DNA of 64,000 bases from Aeromonas allosaccharophila (GCF_000819685.1 NZ_CDBR01000005.1:124001-188000); one strand, 5' to 3'; positions 19,826 through 32,650 are shown, numbered from the stretch's first letter. Notes: a model not told the origin generated them from the sequence alone. Program-made: numbers and translations.

Positions 19826-20731
19826 ATGAGCATTACCCTGATCCTCCACGGCAAGCAGCGACGCAAGTTGCACCTGCCCAAACAACGTCTGGCCTGGGTC
19901 GGCGGTATTCTCTTCTCCCTGTTGGCTCTAGGTGGTGGTTGGCTCTGGCAGAGCTGGCACCAGAAAATGGAGGCGCTGGAAGTGGCGCTTGCCGTTGCCG
20001 AACAACAGTCCGTCGACCAGAGTGGCGACGAAGCCCGTGAACAGTTGGCAATGCTGGCTGCTCAGGTGGGCACCATGCAGGGCCAGCTTGGCCGTCTCAA
20101 TGCCCTCGGCGAACGATTGACCGAGCAGGCAGATCTCGATCCCGACGAGTTCAATTTCAAAGAGCTGCCCCCGATGGGTGGCCCTTCTTATGATGAAGAT
20201 CTGGAAGTGAGCCTCAACGAGCTGCAAGCCTCGATGAAACACCTCAGCCAGCAGCTCAGCAGCCGCGAAGAGCAGCTGTCGGTACTTGAATCTTTCATCA
20301 TGAATCACCATATCACCGATGCCGGTTTTATTTCCGGCACGCCAGTCAAACAGGAGCGAGTTTGGGTCTCGTCCGGGTTTGGTGGACGGGTCGATCCGTT
20401 CAACGGGCGTGCCAAGATGCACAAAGGGGTCGATTTCCGTGGCAAACCCGGAACCCCGATTCTGGCCACCGGGCCCGGCATTGTCAGCTGGGCGGGCCGT
20501 CATCCGGAATTTGGCAATATGGTGGAGATTAATCACGGCAATGGCCTGGTCACCCGCTATGCCCACAACTCCAGGTTGCTGGTCGAGGTGGGCACCCTGG
20601 TTGATCAGGGTCAGAAGATTGCCTTGATGGGACGTACCGGTCGCGCGACCGGGGTCCATCTGCATTACGAAGTGTTGAAAGACGGTCGTCAGGTCAACCC
20701 CGCACGCTTTCTCAGTGCCAGCCGGGGTTAG
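19826..20731 (+). CDS. Membrane-anchored M23 (LytM-type) peptidase with coiled coil
   Basis: The 301-residue protein has a basic N-terminus, one membrane segment at about 28-46 (LAWVGGILFSLLALGGGWLW), a predicted coiled coil to about 155 and a C-terminal M23 domain. The catalytic motifs look intact: HKGVDFRG (zinc His and Asp, about 199 and 203) and HLHYEV (about 278-280). Such enzymes cut peptide cross-links in peptidoglycan, and degenerate relatives act as amidase activators. It lies between lpxC and secA, where E. coli has secM. The substrate is not predictable from sequence. Confidence 0.88.
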   Translation: MSITLILHGKQRRKLHLPKQRLAWVGGILFSLLALGGGWLWQSWHQKMEALEVALAVAEQQSVDQSGDEAREQLAMLAAQVGTMQGQLGRLNALGERLTEQADLDPDEFNFKELPPMGGPSYDEDLEVSLNELQASMKHLSQQLSSREEQLSVLESFIMNHHITDAGFISGTPVKQERVWVSSGFGGRVDPFNGRAKMHKGVDFRGKPGTPILATGPGIVSWAGRHPEFGNMVEINHGNGLVTRYAHNSRLLVEVGTLVDQGQKIALMGRTGRATGVHLHYEVLKDGRQVNPARFLSASRG

Positions 20732-20746
20732 GTTTTTTTCTTCAGT

Positions 20747-20762
20747 TCCAGTGACGGAACGC
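20747..20762 (+). other. Small hairpin upstream of secA
   Basis: GTTCC-AGTGAC-GGAAC forms a five-pair stem about 27 bases before the secA start. It is weak and may be chance. I note it because secA translation in E. coli is controlled by an upstream stem-loop. Confidence 0.3.
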
Positions 20763-20789
20763 TTTTATAACCAGAAATAGTTGGTACCC

Positions 20790-23510
<2,721 letters not shown>

Positions 23511-23526
23511 TCGACGCAGTGCCATG

Positions 23527-23557
23527 ACAAGGCGGGCCCGGTGCCCGCCTTGTTTTT
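23527..23557 (+). terminator. secA terminator
   Basis: An 11-base perfect stem ACAAGGCGGGC / GCCCGCCTTGT with loop CCGGT is followed by TTTT. Confidence 0.92.
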
Positions 23558-23558
23558 G

Positions 23559-23672
23559 TCAGATAGTGGCGAAGTCACTGTGGTGGCGCCACTTGGCGAA
23601 GGGAAATCGGATATCAGGCATCATCGGCCGCTCACCCAGCCGGAGGTTGGGCGCATCGAACGGCGCGGTCAT
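23559..23672 (-). CDS. Possible 37-residue ORF divergent from mutT
   Basis: The minus strand reads MTAPFDAPNLRLGERPMM and continues with an aromatic, basic stretch (DIRFPFAKWRHHSDFATI) to a TGA. Codons end mostly in C or G like those of the neighbours, and the peptide is not low-complexity. Against it: no ribosome site is visible, and its ATG is only 23 bases from the mutT ATG. It could be the remnant of a gene or a leaderless small protein. I do not recognise it. Confidence 0.35.
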   Translation of the reverse strand: MTAPFDAPNLRLGERPMMPDIRFPFAKWRHHSDFATI

Positions 23673-23695
23673 GCATAGTGTACAAAGGTAACAAG

Positions 23696-24100
23696 ATGGA
23701 ACAGAAAAAGCGGATCTGGGTGGCGGTTGGCGTCATCGAGAATGAACGGGGCGATATCTTCATCGCCAGACGCTCCTCCGATCGCCATCAGGGGGATCGC
23801 TGGGAGTTTCCTGGTGGCAAGGTGGAGTCGGGCGAGGATCTGCTCACCGCGCTGGACAGAGAGCTGTGGGAAGAGATCGGCATCCGGGTGCAGGATTGCA
23901 CTCCCTTCATGGAGTTGCAGCACGACTACCCCGAGAAGCAGGTGTTGCTGGATATCTGGAAGGTGACCCGTTTCAGCGGCGAACCGTTCGGCAAGGAGGG
24001 GCAAGAGTGTCTGTGGGTGCCGGTGGCAGAGCTGCACAACTACCACTTCCCCGATGCCAATGGCCCGATTGTGGCGCGGCTACAGGGCCTGCTGGCGTGA
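23696..24100 (+). CDS. mutT: 8-oxo-dGTP diphosphatase MutT
   Basis: A Nudix hydrolase that clears oxidised GTP and dGTP from the nucleotide pool and so prevents A:T to C:G mutations. From the ATG at 23696 the protein has 134 residues (E. coli about 129), starting MEQKKRIWVAVGVIENE. The Nudix box runs from GGKVESGED at about 40 through RELWEEIGI at about 62, with all Glu and Arg positions kept. AAAGG lies about seven bases upstream. The position next to secA matches E. coli. Confidence 0.94.
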   Translation: MEQKKRIWVAVGVIENERGDIFIARRSSDRHQGDRWEFPGGKVESGEDLLTALDRELWEEIGIRVQDCTPFMELQHDYPEKQVLLDIWKVTRFSGEPFGKEGQECLWVPVAELHNYHFPDANGPIVARLQGLLA

Positions 24101-24123
24101 TCCGATAGCAACCAACAAGCATC

Positions 24124-24149
24124 AAAAAAGGGCCCGTCGGCCCTTTTTT
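24124..24149. terminator. Bidirectional terminator between mutT and yacG
   Basis: AAAAAAGGGCC / GGCCCTTTTTT with loop CGTC. The A-run and T-run allow use on both strands, ending mutT (plus) and yacG (minus). Confidence 0.92.
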
Positions 24150-24177
24150 CATATTGCAGAGGTGAGTGACCACGGGC

Positions 24178-24372
24178 TTATAGCCACTGATCGCCCTCTT
24201 CCGGCTCCGGCAGCAGATCCGGATTGATCTCCCCAGGAATGCGCTTCTCTTCATCGGCCCATTCGCCGAGATCGATCAGCTGGCAGCGCTTGCTGCAGAA
24301 GGGGCGAAACGGACTCTGCGGGCCCCACTCCAGCTCGGTTTGGCAAGTCGGGCATTTGACCTTGGTGACCAT
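24178..24372 (-). CDS. yacG: DNA gyrase inhibitor / zinc protein YacG
   Basis: A 64-residue zinc-ribbon protein that in E. coli binds GyrB and blocks gyrase. Four cysteines are placed as CPTC at 7-10 and CSKRC at about 26-30, followed by the family motif [24 protein letters not shown] lies eight bases upstream and overlaps the stop codon of zapD, so the two are probably translated together. Confidence 0.95.
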   Translation of the reverse strand: MVTKVKCPTCQTELEWGPQSPFRPFCSKRCQLIDLGEWADEEKRIPGEINPDLLPEPEEGDQWL

Positions 24373-24384
24373 CAGGATGTCTCC

Positions 24385-25107
24385 TTAGCAGCAGGCGAGC
24401 TGGAACGTCACATCGCCAATCGGCTGTTCTGCGGTGGGCAGAAAGCGCAGGGCGAAGCGGTTCTTGTGGCCGCTCAGGGTCGGGTAGCAGAACAGATTGC
24501 CCGGCAGCTTGATGCGGATAAGCTCGGCGCTCTCGGCGGTGTCCTGGAAGAAACCGTTGCTGGCAACCTGCTCACTGAAACTGCCTGATTCGCGCCACAG
24601 GCGCAGCAACAGGGTGATGGCATTCATCAGCAGGTTGATGTCGCTCAGCCAGCCCTGCATCTGCTGGTGACGGGTGATGGCTGGAGTACCGAGCCAGTGG
24701 TGCAGCTGCGGCACATCGAAGGCACACAGGCCACCGGGGATGGAGAAGCGCTGGCGGATGGAACCGAGCAGGCGATCCTCTTTCAGGCGGGCACCCGGGC
24801 GTGGCGAATTGAGCAGGTTGCGGGAGAGCTGACTGCTCTCTTGCTGCATCTGCTTGATCTGCTCCAGATCGACATCGGGCAGGCTGGCCCAGTGGCTCAG
24901 ACGCTGGCCGAGACGCTCCAGATCCTTGATGAGGTCGGCGCGCAGGTCACCACGCTCCAGCAACTCCTGCAGATCGAACAGCCCCTTGAAGAAGGCGATA
25001 TGTGCCCAGGATTGTTCACTCTCCAGATTGTCGCGGATCTGGGAAAACAGGGACTCCAGACGAAGATAGGTCCGGCTTTTTTCATTGAGGGGAAAATCGT
25101 AAATCAT
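24385..25107 (-). CDS. zapD: Cell division protein ZapD
   Basis: ZapD cross-links FtsZ filaments through the FtsZ C-terminal peptide. The start at 25107 gives 240 residues and the family N-terminus MIYDFPLNEKSRTYLRLE, with AGGA upstream. An in-frame extension to 25371 runs back over the coaE coding region and lacks family sequence. The central region is helical and the C-terminal half (FDVPQLHHWL, LRLWRESG) is family-typical. FtsZ itself is encoded about 6 kb away in this window. Confidence 0.94.
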   Translation of the reverse strand: MIYDFPLNEKSRTYLRLESLFSQIRDNLESEQSWAHIAFFKGLFDLQELLERGDLRADLIKDLERLGQRLSHWASLPDVDLEQIKQMQQESSQLSRNLLNSPRPGARLKEDRLLGSIRQRFSIPGGLCAFDVPQLHHWLGTPAITRHQQMQGWLSDINLLMNAITLLLRLWRESGSFSEQVASNGFFQDTAESAELIRIKLPGNLFCYPTLSGHKNRFALRFLPTAEQPIGDVTFQLACC

Positions 25108-25144
25108 GCCTAATCCTGGCCAGCCATAAACCGGCCTAGTGTAC

Positions 25145-25759
25145 TCACACTTGGCGGGCTTGTTGAGAGGCAATTGCCAGATATGTCTCGTGCAGCGCCA
25201 AAATCCGCGTTTTAATCGCCATTTCGCTGCCATTGTGGTTTTCGATGACATCATCCGCCGCGGCAAGGCGCTCCAACCGGCTCGCCTGGGCGGCGATGAT
25301 GGCCTTGGCCTGCTCGGCCGATACCCCATCCCGGCGGCAGGTACGCTCAATCTGGGTGGCTTCATCCACATCGATCACCAGCACCCGATTGGCGAGGCCG
25401 GTAAGTTTGTTCTCCACCAGCAGCGGCACCACCAGCAGGCAGTAAGGTGAACTGGCTGCGGCACACTGGCGCAGCATTTCGCTGCGAATCAGCGGGTGGA
25501 GCAGGGCATTGAGCCACTCTTTGGCCTGTGGGTCGCTGAAGACCCGCTCGCGCAGAGCGCGACGATCGAGTCGACCGCTCGGATCAATTACATCCGGGCC
25601 AAACTGGTCGGCGATGGCGGCAAGAGCCGGGGTGCCCGGCTCGACCACTTCGCGGGCGATCACATCGGCATCCACCACCTCGATACCCAGCGCGGCAAAC
25701 TGATTGGCGATAGTGGTCTTGCCGCTGCCGATACCACCGGTGATAGCAACTACATACAT
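25145..25759 (-). CDS. coaE: Dephospho-CoA kinase CoaE
   Basis: CoaE phosphorylates the 3'-OH of dephospho-CoA, the last step of coenzyme A synthesis. The 204-residue protein has the P-loop [14 protein letters not shown] at about 8-21, [12 protein letters not shown] at about 33 and [11 protein letters not shown] near 107. AAGAGG precedes the ATG. It lies in the usual tapD-coaE-zapD-yacG order and is likely cotranscribed with the pilus genes. Confidence 0.96.
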   Translation of the reverse strand: MYVVAITGGIGSGKTTIANQFAALGIEVVDADVIAREVVEPGTPALAAIADQFGPDVIDPSGRLDRRALRERVFSDPQAKEWLNALLHPLIRSEMLRQCAAASSPYCLLVVPLLVENKLTGLANRVLVIDVDEATQIERTCRRDGVSAEQAKAIIAAQASRLERLAAADDVIENHNGSEMAIKTRILALHETYLAIASQQARQV

Positions 25760-25772
25760 GGGGGCCTCTTGC

Positions 25773-26645
25773 TCAAAGCAGGGTAGAGAGATACCAGCGG
25801 GTGATGGTATCGCCCCATAGCAGCGCGATCCAGCCCGCGATGGCGAGGTAGGGGCCGAAGGGGATGGGCTTGCCCTGATGGTGTTTGTGCAAGGCGATCA
25901 GGCTGATGCCGATCACCGCGCCGACCAGGGATGAGAGCAGCAAAATAATGGGCAGCGCCTGCCAACCGAGCCAGGCGCCGAGGGCTGCCAGCAGCTTGAA
26001 GTCGCCATAGCCCATCCCCTCCTTGCCAGTGAGCAGCTTGAAGGCCCAGTAGAGGCTCCAGAGCACCAGATAGCCAGCCATGGCGCCAATCACGGCATCA
26101 GCCAGCGGCACGAAACCACCTGCCAGATTGAACAGCAGCCCGCCCCACAGCAGTGGCAAGGTGAGCTGGTCTGGCAGCAACATCTTGTCGAGATCGATGA
26201 AGGTGAGGGCCACCAGTACCCAGGTCAGCAGCAGGGCGGCCAGCGTGCCCCATCCCGGTGTAATCACCATAGCAACAGCCACCGAGAGCAGGGCGGTTAG
26301 CAGTTCCACCAGCGGATAGCGGGCCGAGATCGGCGCCTGACAGTCGCGGCAACGCCCTTTGAGCCAGAGCCAGCTCAGCAGCGGGATGTTTTCGAGAGCT
26401 GTGATGGCGTGACCACAGTGAGGGCATGCGGAGCGCGGTACCATCAGGTTGTAGCGCTCTGGCGCAGTGGCCTCCTCATCGGGGGCGAAGTAGCTGCGAT
26501 ATTCGGCCTGCCACTCCAGCTCCAGCATGATGGGCAGGCGATGGATCACCACGTTAAGGAAACTGCCGATCATCAGGGAGAAGAGAAAAACCAGAGAGAA
26601 GTAGAGCCAGGGCAAGCCGTGAGCCAGCTCGAGAAGAAGTGTCAT
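25773..26645 (-). CDS. tapD: Type IV prepilin peptidase / N-methylase TapD (PilD)
   Basis: A membrane aspartyl protease that removes prepilin leaders and N-methylates the new N-terminal Phe. In Aeromonas it serves both type IV pili and type II secretion. The protein has 290 residues from the ATG at 26645; a TTG two codons earlier is in frame. The cytoplasmic zinc loop has CPHC (about 72-75) and CRDC (about 99-102). The active-site aspartates are in [12 protein letters not shown] (about 160) and GYGDFK (about 212). About eight hydrophobic segments are present. Confidence 0.95.
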   Translation of the reverse strand: MTLLLELAHGLPWLYFSLVFLFSLMIGSFLNVVIHRLPIMLELEWQAEYRSYFAPDEEATAPERYNLMVPRSACPHCGHAITALENIPLLSWLWLKGRCRDCQAPISARYPLVELLTALLSVAVAMVITPGWGTLAALLLTWVLVALTFIDLDKMLLPDQLTLPLLWGGLLFNLAGGFVPLADAVIGAMAGYLVLWSLYWAFKLLTGKEGMGYGDFKLLAALGAWLGWQALPIILLLSSLVGAVIGISLIALHKHHQGKPIPFGPYLAIAGWIALLWGDTITRWYLSTLL

Positions 26646-26674
26646 AACCAACCGTCAGTCATTAAATGAGGGGG

Positions 26675-26700
26675 AGGGCATGGTGGTGGTGCCATGCCCT
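26675..26700 (-). other. Stem-loop between tapC and tapD
   Basis: AGGGCATGG / CCATGCCCT forms a nine-pair stem with an eight-base loop. No T-run follows on the minus strand. It may adjust downstream expression or mRNA stability. Confidence 0.45.
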
Positions 26701-26706
26701 GATGAA

Positions 26707-27948
26707 TCAGCCTACCACGTCGCCAAGCTTGAAGATGGGCAGGTACATGGCAATAACCATGCCGCCGACCAGCACTCCGAGTACCACCATGATGAGGGGT
26801 TCCAGCAGGCTGGTAAGGCCATCGACCAGATCATCCACCTCCTGTTCGAAGATGGTGGCGACCTTGGAGAGCATATCATCGATGGCACCGGACTCCTCAC
26901 CGATCATCACCATCTGGATCACCATGTCGGGGAAGAGATCGACGGTACGCATCGCCACGTTGATCTGCATGCCTGCCACCACCTCGTTGCGGATGGCCAT
27001 GACCGCGGTGCGATAGACATAGTTGCCGGAGGCGCCAGCCGCCGAAATCAGCGCATCCACCAGCGGGATACCGGCGGAGAAGGTAGTCGACAGAGTGCGG
27101 GCAAAGCGGGCCATCGCCGCCTTGTGCAGGATCATCCCGACCACCGGAATGGTGAGGACAAACTTGTCGGTGTTGTCTCTCACCTTTTGGGAGGCCCGCC
27201 AAGCCCGCACGTAGAGGAAGATGCCAAGGGCCGTGCCACCAAAGAAGACATACCACCAGTTCTGCATAAAGCGCGAGATGCCGATGACAAACTGGGTGAA
27301 CACCGGCAGTTCGGCGCCGAAGCTCTTGAAGATATCCTCGAACTGCGGAATGACGAACAGCAGCAGGATGGAGGTCACCACGATGGCCACCAGAATGACC
27401 ATGGTGGGGTAGAACATCGCCTTCTTGATCTTCGACTTGAGTGCTTCCGATTTCTCCCGGTAAGTGGCGATACGATCGTAGATGGTCTCCAGCGCACCGG
27501 ATTGCTCGCCAGCTTCCACCAGATCGCAGTAGAGATCGTCAAAGTAGCGGGGATGACGGCGCAGCGCCTCCGACATGGGGGTGCCGGTCTCCACATCGGC
27601 GGCAATCTGACCCATCAGTTCGCGCATGGCGGCCTTCTCGTGGCTGCGGGCGATGATCTGCAGGCTCTGCACCAGTGGCACGCCAGCGGAGAGCATGGTG
27701 GTGATCTGGCGGGAGACGATGGCGATATCCATCGGTTTGATCTTGGCGCCACCCTTGGAGAAGAGCCCCTGGGATTTCTTGGCCACCTTGGTGACGTTGA
27801 CCCCCTGCTTGCGCAGTTCGGCCTTGACGGTGTTGATACTGTCGGCCTGCAGCTCGCCGGAGACCTTCTGCCCCTTGCGGTTTACCCCGTGCCAGCGGAA
27901 GGCGAAGACTTTCTTGGGGGCATTGTTCTTCTTGGTTAGGGTTGCCAT
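26707..27948 (-). CDS. tapC: Type IV pilus inner-membrane platform protein TapC (PilC)
   Basis: The GspF/PilC-family membrane platform on which the pilus ATPases act. The start at 27948 (MATLTKKNNAPKKVFAFRW, with AGGA upstream) gives 413 residues. There are two tandem GspF domains of about 120 residues, each with the family pattern (SAGVPLVQSL near 98, SAGIPLVDALISAAGA near 305), and three strong membrane segments near 180, 230 and 385. An in-frame extension of 15 residues lacks a ribosome site. Confidence 0.96.
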   Translation of the reverse strand: MATLTKKNNAPKKVFAFRWHGVNRKGQKVSGELQADSINTVKAELRKQGVNVTKVAKKSQGLFSKGGAKIKPMDIAIVSRQITTMLSAGVPLVQSLQIIARSHEKAAMRELMGQIAADVETGTPMSEALRRHPRYFDDLYCDLVEAGEQSGALETIYDRIATYREKSEALKSKIKKAMFYPTMVILVAIVVTSILLLFVIPQFEDIFKSFGAELPVFTQFVIGISRFMQNWWYVFFGGTALGIFLYVRAWRASQKVRDNTDKFVLTIPVVGMILHKAAMARFARTLSTTFSAGIPLVDALISAAGASGNYVYRTAVMAIRNEVVAGMQINVAMRTVDLFPDMVIQMVMIGEESGAIDDMLSKVATIFEQEVDDLVDGLTSLLEPLIMVVLGVLVGGMVIAMYLPIFKLGDVVG

Positions 27949-28102
27949 CTTTGCATCCTGCAATTGGGTCGGGCGCCAGCCCTTATGACACAAACGTCCG
28001 ATGACGTAGCGTTAATCCTGTTTCCCTGCGCGAATGTCCGATTACGCCATGCTAATCGAACCTACGCACCGAGTATTAGCGGCGACTGCTTCGCCACGCG
28101 AA

Positions 28103-29809
28103 TTAGTTGGTGGTAACCCGGTTGACCTCGGCCAGACTGGTGACTCCGAGCCGGGCCTTCTCCAGCCCCGAGGTACGCAGAGTCCGCATCCCCTCTTTTT
28201 GGGCAATCGCCGCGATTTGCAGCGAGTTGGCCCCCTGCATGATCAATTTGGCGATGTTCTCCGACATCAACATGATTTCGTAAATGCCGACCCGTCCTTT
28301 GTAGCCGCCAGAACACTCCTTGCACCCGACCGGTTTGAACAGTCGCAATCCGGCAGCTAACTGCTGCGGGGTAAAACCCAGCTCCAGCAGTTCGGCTTCC
28401 GGCACCACCTCCGGCGCCTTGCAGTGGTCGCACAGTTTTCGGGCCAGCCGCTGGGCCATGATCAGGGTCACCGAGGAGGCGATGTTGAAGGCCGGCACCC
28501 CCATGTTCATCATCCGGGTCAGGGTCTCGGCGGCGGAGTTGGTGTGCAGGGTGGAGAGCACCAAGTGACCGGTCTGCGCCGCCTTGATGGCGATTTCGGC
28601 GGTTTCGAGATCGCGGATCTCACCCACCATCACCACGTCCGGGTCTTGCCGCAAGAAGGAGCGCAGGGCGCTGGCAAAGGTGAGTCCCGCCTTGGGGTTG
28701 ACCTGCACCTGGTTGACGCCGGGCAGGTTGATCTCTACCGGATCTTCGGCGGTTGAGATGTTCACCTCGGTGGTATTGAGAATATTGAGGCCGGTATAGA
28801 GCGAGACGGTTTTACCCGAGCCGGTGGGGCCGGTTACCAGGATCATCCCTTGCGGCTTGGAGAGGGCACGCAGATATTGCGCCTTCTGCCGGTCATCAAA
28901 GCCGAGTTGCTCGATATTGAGCCGCGCAGCGGAGGAGTCGAGCAGACGGATCACGATCTTCTCCCCCCACATCGTGGGCAGGGTGTTGACCCGCATATCC
29001 ATCGACTTGTTGCGCGACAGCTTCAGCTTGATGCGGCCATCCTGCGGCAGCCGCCGCTCGGCGATATCGAGCCGTGCCATGACCTTGAGGCGGGCGGAGA
29101 AGCGGTTGGCCAGATTGACCGGCGGGGTGGCGATCTCGTGCAGGATGCCGTCGATACGAAAGCGGACCCGATACTTGAACTCGTAGGGTTCGAAGTGCAG
29201 GTCGGAGGCGCCGCGCTTGATGGCATCCATCATGATCTTGTTGATGTACTTGACGATGGGGGCATCGTCATCGGCGGTATTGACGCTTTCATCGAGCCGG
29301 GAGTTTTCATCCGAGACTTCCAGCTCGGAGATCTCCGACTCGTCGATCTCCTCCATGCCGAGGGCGTCGTTCTCGCTCTCCAGCAGCTTGGCGATGGCGG
29401 CGGTGAGCTTGTTCTCCTCTACCAGCAGCGCCTCGGTATGGAGCCCGAAGCTGAAGCCGAAATCCTCCAGTGCCGACACATTGGTCGGATCCGACATGGC
29501 GATATAGAGGGTGTGGCCCTGGGTGTAAATGGGCAGCACGTGGTGCTTGTCGATCAGCTTTTGATTGAGGAACTTCTGCGGGATCTCGGCCAAATCGAAG
29601 GCGGCAAGATCCAGCAGAGGTACCCCATACTCCAGCTCGCAAAAATCGGCCAATGCCTTGCTGTCGAGAATGCTGTTCTCTATCAGAAAGGTCACAAAGG
29701 GTTTGCGCTGGGCCTTGGCTTGGCTCAGATAGCGCTGGGAGTCCTCTTCACTGATCAGTGAAGAGGCGGCCAGGCTTAACGCCAGGCCGCTATTAGGGCT
29801 AGAGGTCAT
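28103..29809 (-). CDS. tapB: Type IV pilus assembly ATPase TapB (PilB)
   Basis: The hexameric extension ATPase for type IV pili, 568 residues. It has an N-terminal MshEN-type domain with LxxLGxxxx-like repeats, then the core with Walker [13 protein letters not shown] at about 326, the Asp box, Walker B and a His box. The zinc site has CDHC near 458 and CKEC near 497. The ATG lies three bases after the tapA stop and has no clear ribosome site, so translation is probably coupled to tapA. Confidence 0.97.
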   Translation of the reverse strand: MTSSPNSGLALSLAASSLISEEDSQRYLSQAKAQRKPFVTFLIENSILDSKALADFCELEYGVPLLDLAAFDLAEIPQKFLNQKLIDKHHVLPIYTQGHTLYIAMSDPTNVSALEDFGFSFGLHTEALLVEENKLTAAIAKLLESENDALGMEEIDESEISELEVSDENSRLDESVNTADDDAPIVKYINKIMMDAIKRGASDLHFEPYEFKYRVRFRIDGILHEIATPPVNLANRFSARLKVMARLDIAERRLPQDGRIKLKLSRNKSMDMRVNTLPTMWGEKIVIRLLDSSAARLNIEQLGFDDRQKAQYLRALSKPQGMILVTGPTGSGKTVSLYTGLNILNTTEVNISTAEDPVEINLPGVNQVQVNPKAGLTFASALRSFLRQDPDVVMVGEIRDLETAEIAIKAAQTGHLVLSTLHTNSAAETLTRMMNMGVPAFNIASSVTLIMAQRLARKLCDHCKAPEVVPEAELLELGFTPQQLAAGLRLFKPVGCKECSGGYKGRVGIYEIMLMSENIAKLIMQGANSLQIAAIAQKEGMRTLRTSGLEKARLGVTSLAEVNRVTTN

Positions 29810-29812
29810 GCG

Positions 29813-30256
29813 TTAGCAAAAACCTACAGCACTGCAAGTTGACCCTGACGCTGGCCCTTCCCACGTGACGCGTCCGCCTGAAGCGTTTCCTTCTAAGATA
29901 TAATTTTTGCTGTCTACATCGGCAGTACCTGTCACTGTGATTTTCACTGGGCCAGTTGCAGCTGTAGCAGCGGTTAAGGCTACAGAAGTAACTAATCCGC
30001 CAGCTGCGGAAGCGACGGGAGGAATGCCATTTACTTTTTCAGCATCGCAAACTTGCATATCGTTCTTCGTTTGATAGCAAATTTCGATAGCGGTTTTAAA
30101 TGGACCTGTCGCTGTGATTACTTCGGTGAATTTCGCTTTTTTCGTGTAGGTCTGATACGCCGGTAGCGCGATGGCCGCCAGAATGGCCACGATCGCGACC
30201 ACGATCATCAGTTCAATAAGGGTAAAACCCGATTGTTTCTTCATTTCGCTGTTCAT
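29813..30256 (-). CDS. tapA: Type IV pilin TapA (PilA)
   Basis: The major or minor subunit of the Tap pilus. The prepilin cleavage site is [21 protein letters not shown], with Glu5 of the mature protein present, followed by the hydrophobic N-terminal helix. The variable C-terminal domain has four cysteines: a pair near the middle and a pair at the very end (GSTC and GFC). I use the ATG at 30256 (147 residues) because AAGGA lies eight bases before it. The internal ATG at 30244 (MKKQSG, a standard six-residue leader) is also possible. The 3' two-thirds is poorer in G and C than its neighbours, as expected for a diversifying surface protein. Confidence 0.93.
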   Translation of the reverse strand: MNSEMKKQSGFTLIELMIVVAIVAILAAIALPAYQTYTKKAKFTEVITATGPFKTAIEICYQTKNDMQVCDAEKVNGIPPVASAAGGLVTSVALTAATAATGPVKITVTGTADVDSKNYILEGNASGGRVTWEGPASGSTCSAVGFC

Positions 30257-30319
30257 GGAAAATATCCTTTTATCCTTGGTTCCTGGGAAGTGTCGGTGGA
30301 AAATCATCCGCACGTCAGT

Positions 30320-30347
30320 ATCTTATCCGAGCTGTCAGGGGTGGCAA
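30320..30347 (-). promoter_or_regulatory. Putative sigma-70 promoter of tapA
   Basis: On the minus strand TTGCCA (30347-30342), a 16-base spacer and TAAGAT (30325-30320) place the start near 30313, about 57 bases before the TapA ATG. No sigma-54 -24/-12 element was found. Confidence 0.6.
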
Positions 30348-30395
30348 CAGAGATTGCTGTCTTTGTTAACCACTTTTCTATCATTTACCAAAAAC

Positions 30396-30409
30396 ATGAT
30401 ATAAATCAT
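30396..30409. promoter_or_regulatory. FNR-like palindrome upstream of tapA
   Basis: ATGAT-ATAA-ATCAT is a perfect palindrome close to the FNR site TTGAT-N4-ATCAA. It lies about 50 bases upstream of the predicted tapA -35 element. The rest of 30257-30571 is AT-rich and holds only this, the tapA promoter and the nadC terminator. Confidence 0.35.
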
Positions 30410-30494
30410 AAAATAAGAGGCTTCTAACGACTCTTTTTTATGGGGGGAAGCGGGTCCGTCATCACACTCCTTTGCCGAGGGATCCTGCTTAAAG

Positions 30495-30517
30495 AAAAGG
30501 CGCCTATGGCGCCTTTT
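30495..30517 (-). terminator. nadC terminator
   Basis: AAAAGGCGCC / GGCGCCTTTT with a three-base loop. The T-run follows the stem on the minus strand. Confidence 0.88.
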
Positions 30518-30571
30518 GCAAGTTGTTTATCCGGTTATATCGAGTGTTTGCTCAAGCCTGTGGGGGGAATC

Positions 30572-31438
<867 letters not shown>

Positions 31439-31909
31439 TTATTCCTGCAAGGGTCTGAGCAGCAGTTGCCGCTCCTTTTGAACCAGCTCCAGCCGACCGA
31501 GGGCGTTCATGCCAACCAGCACTTCGTCACCGTCTGCCGCCGGATTGATAAAGATCGCCAGATCGTACAAGGTCAATGGCCCCATCGCCAGCGTTTCGAT
31601 GGTGCCGTTGCCGACCCGGATCTGCCCCGCGGCGGTATTGACCTGGCTGCTGCCATGAGCGGTCAGTCCGAGTCGCTCGGCAACCTGCAGCGGGATGGTG
31701 ATGCGGGTGGCACCGGTATCGAGCAGCAGTTGCACCGGCTGACCGTTGATGGCACCCTCCAGACGATAGTGGCCGCTCTGGTCGGCCCGCAGCAGCAGCT
31801 CGCCGCTAGCGGTGACGCCCGGTTGTGAGCGGGAGTGGAAGTAGAGGGTCAGCAGGCCCATCAGAGAGAGCCAGGCCAGTAACCACATCCAGCGTGCCGT
31901 GTGCTGCAT
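31439..31909 (-). CDS. Membrane-anchored retropepsin-like aspartyl protease (TIGR02281-type)
   Basis: The 156-residue protein has one N-terminal membrane segment (about 7-24) and a single retropepsin-like domain with the catalytic LLLDTGATRITIP at about 60-72. The second hallmark is LVGMNALGRLEL near 130. One DTG per chain means it must work as a dimer. The domain would face the periplasm. Substrate is unknown for most members. It ends four bases before nadC and is likely cotranscribed with it. Confidence 0.85.
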   Translation of the reverse strand: MQHTARWMWLLAWLSLMGLLTLYFHSRSQPGVTASGELLLRADQSGHYRLEGAINGQPVQLLLDTGATRITIPLQVAERLGLTAHGSSQVNTAAGQIRVGNGTIETLAMGPLTLYDLAIFINPAADGDEVLVGMNALGRLELVQKERQLLLRPLQE

Positions 31910-32039
31910 AACCCATCCATATCGAGCGAAAGATGACTCAGCCTAACATACCATTTCCCGTTGATTCAGTGAGTTGGTGCTGGCTTGTTTATTACATCTC
32001 TTCATCTTTTCGCCATTAATCAGCCAACTCGAGTAGCCG

Positions 32040-32615
32040 ATGACTCAACTCGCTTCGCAACCTTGTTTTTCTATCGATGCCGCTGGCTGGTGCCAGAAGG
32101 CGCGCCGGGTGCCTTCCCCGCATCACAACGAACGTGCCACGCCGGACGATATCTCCCTGCTGGTGGTGCATGGCATCAGTCTGCCGCCGGGGGAGTTTGG
32201 TGGCCCCTTTATCGACGATCTCTTTATGGGGCGGCTCGACCCTGATGCTCACCCCTATTTTGCCGGTATTCATCAGCTGCGGGTCTCGGCCCACTGCCTG
32301 ATCCGCCGCGATGGCGAGCTGGTGCAATATGTGCCGTTCGGCGCGCGGGCCTGGCATGCAGGAGTATCGAGCTGGCAGGGGCGAGAGGCGTGTAATGACT
32401 TCTCCATCGGTATCGAGCTGGAAGGGACTGACGAGACCCCCTATACCGAGGCCCAGTACCGGGCGCTGGTGGGGCTCACTCGAGCCATCTCAGAGCGCTA
32501 TCCGGCCATCACCCATGAAAAAATTGTCGGCCATTGTGACATCGCGCCAGGGCGCAAGACGGATCCCGGAGCCAGTTTTCAGTGGGATTACTACCGGCAG
32601 CTGCTAAACAGCTAA
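32040..32615 (+). CDS. ampD: 1,6-anhydro-N-acetylmuramyl-L-alanine amidase AmpD
   Basis: A cytoplasmic zinc amidase that splits the peptide from anhydro-muropeptides during wall recycling. Its loss derepresses AmpR-controlled beta-lactamases. The 191-residue protein has zinc ligands in LVVHGISLPPG (about 34-44) and HCDIAPGRKTDPG (His at about 162 and Asp near 172), with the Glu region IGIELEGTDETPYT near 122. Divergent from the aspartyl protease gene. Confidence 0.96.
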   Translation: MTQLASQPCFSIDAAGWCQKARRVPSPHHNERATPDDISLLVVHGISLPPGEFGGPFIDDLFMGRLDPDAHPYFAGIHQLRVSAHCLIRRDGELVQYVPFGARAWHAGVSSWQGREACNDFSIGIELEGTDETPYTEAQYRALVGLTRAISERYPAITHEKIVGHCDIAPGRKTDPGASFQWDYYRQLLNS

Positions 32616-32650
32616 AGTAATTATTCAAATTTAGTTTGGATTTTAAAATC

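Noticed and set aside
30257..30440. Sigma-54 promoter for the pilin gene, as in some other type IV pilus systems
   Set aside because: No GG-N10-GC element with the expected surroundings was found. A fair sigma-70 promoter is present instead.
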